From Talinum fruticosum (lineage: Eukaryota; Streptophyta; Magnoliopsida; Caryophyllales; Talinaceae): a stretch of 64,000 nt of DNA. Below the pieces are notes generated by a model, which worked only from the letters and a program-made list of their open reading frames with translations, was not told the DNA's origin and did no database searches. Below are positions 62,541-64,000 of the stretch, piece after piece. Position 1 is the stretch's first letter; the number at the start of each line of letters is the position of its first letter. Position numbers and translations under genes: made by a program. Location of the stretch: assembly GCA_021018815.1 (NCBI GenBank), contig JAITYX010000004.1:12244001-12308000 (forward strand), read 5' to 3'.

Positions 62541-64000
62541 ACACATCAAGCTTGTGCCTTGACGACATTTCCTTTATCGGGGAATAGTCAGGAGCGAGGT
62601 TACGAGCAGAGACAGAAAATCTGTCACAGGTGACATTAATAAAGAACACTCAAGCTTGTCTCACATCAAGCTTGTGCCTTGGCGACATGGATTCCAAATG
62701 TCAACACTTGCAATGAAATCTATAGTCAAGTTAGAAAGAGAAATTTTTGCAGTTCAGAGAGAGAAAATTGACAAGCATCAAGTCCTTAGGAAAACAATAG
62801 GAAAAGATAAAGTGGGTGTTGTCGATATCTTCAAGGACCTCAAAACAATGATTGCCCATTAGAGGCTGTACAGTTGGCTTTAATCACAATTACCTTCATC
62901 TTTCACTCTCTTCTCACCTTCCCCAAATTGATATTTTAATTTCCCAGATGAAACGAATACTCATTGTCATCAAAACGAGAATAACTAAAATATTAAAAAT
63001 CAAAATCTCTCCATAATTTTTGTTGTACCTGCCGGGAAATGGAGGAAATCGATAGTTAGATGGTGATTTGAAGAGTTTGAGTTGAGAATGAGATAATCTT
63101 TTCTTTCCATCGATATTTCTCAGTGTACCCATCTCTCTGTAATTTATTTGCTGTCCAGGTCCAATGATCATCAAGTTGCATTTTTGAATTTGAGAGATTG
63201 GATTTTTGAGGGGTGGGCATGGCATTAAGCGTGAAAAACGGGCATTGTAGGGGAGAGAAATAATTTGTCTGACTTAACATATTGTACAGGTAACCAGTAA
63301 AAAGTTTCTTTAACTCTAAGCTGAACGAGCGACTGCAAGTCAACTTTGTCCCCGACAGTGAAGTTCACACAGCCAGCGCTACCTACCATTGCAATTGTCT
63401 GTACTTGGAGACTTTTGGGGGCAAACTTGACTTTTGACTATTCAAAATTTCTATCAAGATATGGCAAGTACTTTTTCCACCTTTGCCCAAAAAAAAAAAA
63501 AAAAAAAGACAAGGCAAGTATTTCCAAATGAGCCGGTGAGGGAAGTTTCTCTCGAGGAAATATTCTTTTTCATCTTCTGCTTTACAATTGAAAGTATTCA
63601 ATCAAATGTACGAAGCACCATATTATAACTAGTTAGTCATTAACAACCAAATCATAATACTTTGAAAGAGTTTTCTTTTTTCCTTATTTATGAAAATTTC
63701 ATAAATAATTTTTTAATAATTAACATAACGTGTAGGCTAAATTTTGCCCATTAATATGCTTAGAAGTTTGCTGTATAATTGGCAGCGAAGAACTTTCAAC
63801 ATCTACTTTTGCTCATTAATATTTGGTACGCCTATGTGCTTGTAGTTAAGTGCTAATTGGCACCGAAGAATTTTCAGATGAACTTCTTTATGTCTCTATT
63901 GCCAGGAAAAAAAAAAAAAGAATTTTCAGATGAACTTGACTGTGCAAGTTCTAGGCAACTTCAAAGGCAATAATCAAGTCTGACAGATTTAACCAAGTGC
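62541..64000. other. non-coding end of the window with short direct repeats
   Basis: A 27-bp sequence (62542-62568) recurs at 62662-62688 with one mismatch. Further right, AATTGGCA-CGAAGAA-TTTCA motifs recur near 63778 and 63857, and AGAATTTTCAGATGAACTT occurs near 63867 and 63919. A poly-A run lies at about 63490. A plus-strand TATA-like ATATAAAA at about 62460 could belong to a short transcript, but no convincing CDS follows. Confidence 0.5.

Noticed and set aside
62656..62862. Plus-strand ORF of 68 codons
   Set aside because: No family signal; part of it is the 27-bp direct repeat, and composition matches the non-coding flank.

Overview
This is nuclear DNA of a eudicot plant. Genes are split by GT-AG introns, intergenic DNA is AT-rich, and the gene families (PERK receptor kinases, DUF26 receptors, a PXA/PX/nexin-C protein) and repeats (Ty1/copia, a Tat-like LTR element, CACTA-like termini, a fragment resembling an endogenous pararetrovirus) are plant families. 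The species cannot be named from sequence alone.

Layout. 1-1.2 kb: end of an LTR and a decayed reverse-transcriptase fragment. 2.7-13.7 kb (minus): a 15-exon gene for a membrane-anchored PXA-PX-nexin-C protein of about 1,105 aa. 17.6-23.9 kb (plus): a classic PERK receptor-like kinase of about 557 aa. 25.9-29.4 kb and 31.7-34.8 kb (plus): two receptors that join a double DUF26 (Gnk2) ectodomain to a PERK-type kinase instead of the usual CRK-type kinase. 36 kb (minus): a possible small transcription unit. 38.9-49.25 kb: a Ty1/copia element with matching TATAC target duplications, split by a 6.3-kb Tat-like LTR element on the opposite strand. 49.3-51.8 kb: a CACTA-like element holding an ATG9 gene fragment. 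51.7-61.9 kb (minus): one transmembrane segment followed by three consecutive PERK-type kinase domains, with the C-tail exon of each unit fused in frame to the N-lobe exon of the next. 62-64 kb: promoter and non-coding DNA.

How the parts relate. All six kinase domains share the same intron positions and phases; the catalytic-loop exon is always 71 nt and the DFG exon always 77 nt. They therefore come from one PERK-type ancestor that multiplied here and was given different front ends: proline-rich, DUF26 pair, or almost none with three kinases in series. The tandem-kinase unit is the most unusual object. In this sequence its first kinase has a 4-nt deficit in one exon that breaks the reading frame, and skipping that exon would restore it. 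Its last exon runs into the CACTA-like element, which supplies the stop codon.

Caution. Three separate one-base deficits, two in homopolymer runs and one beside a run, break otherwise well-conserved exons. They look more like sequence errors than real lesions, but this cannot be settled from the window.
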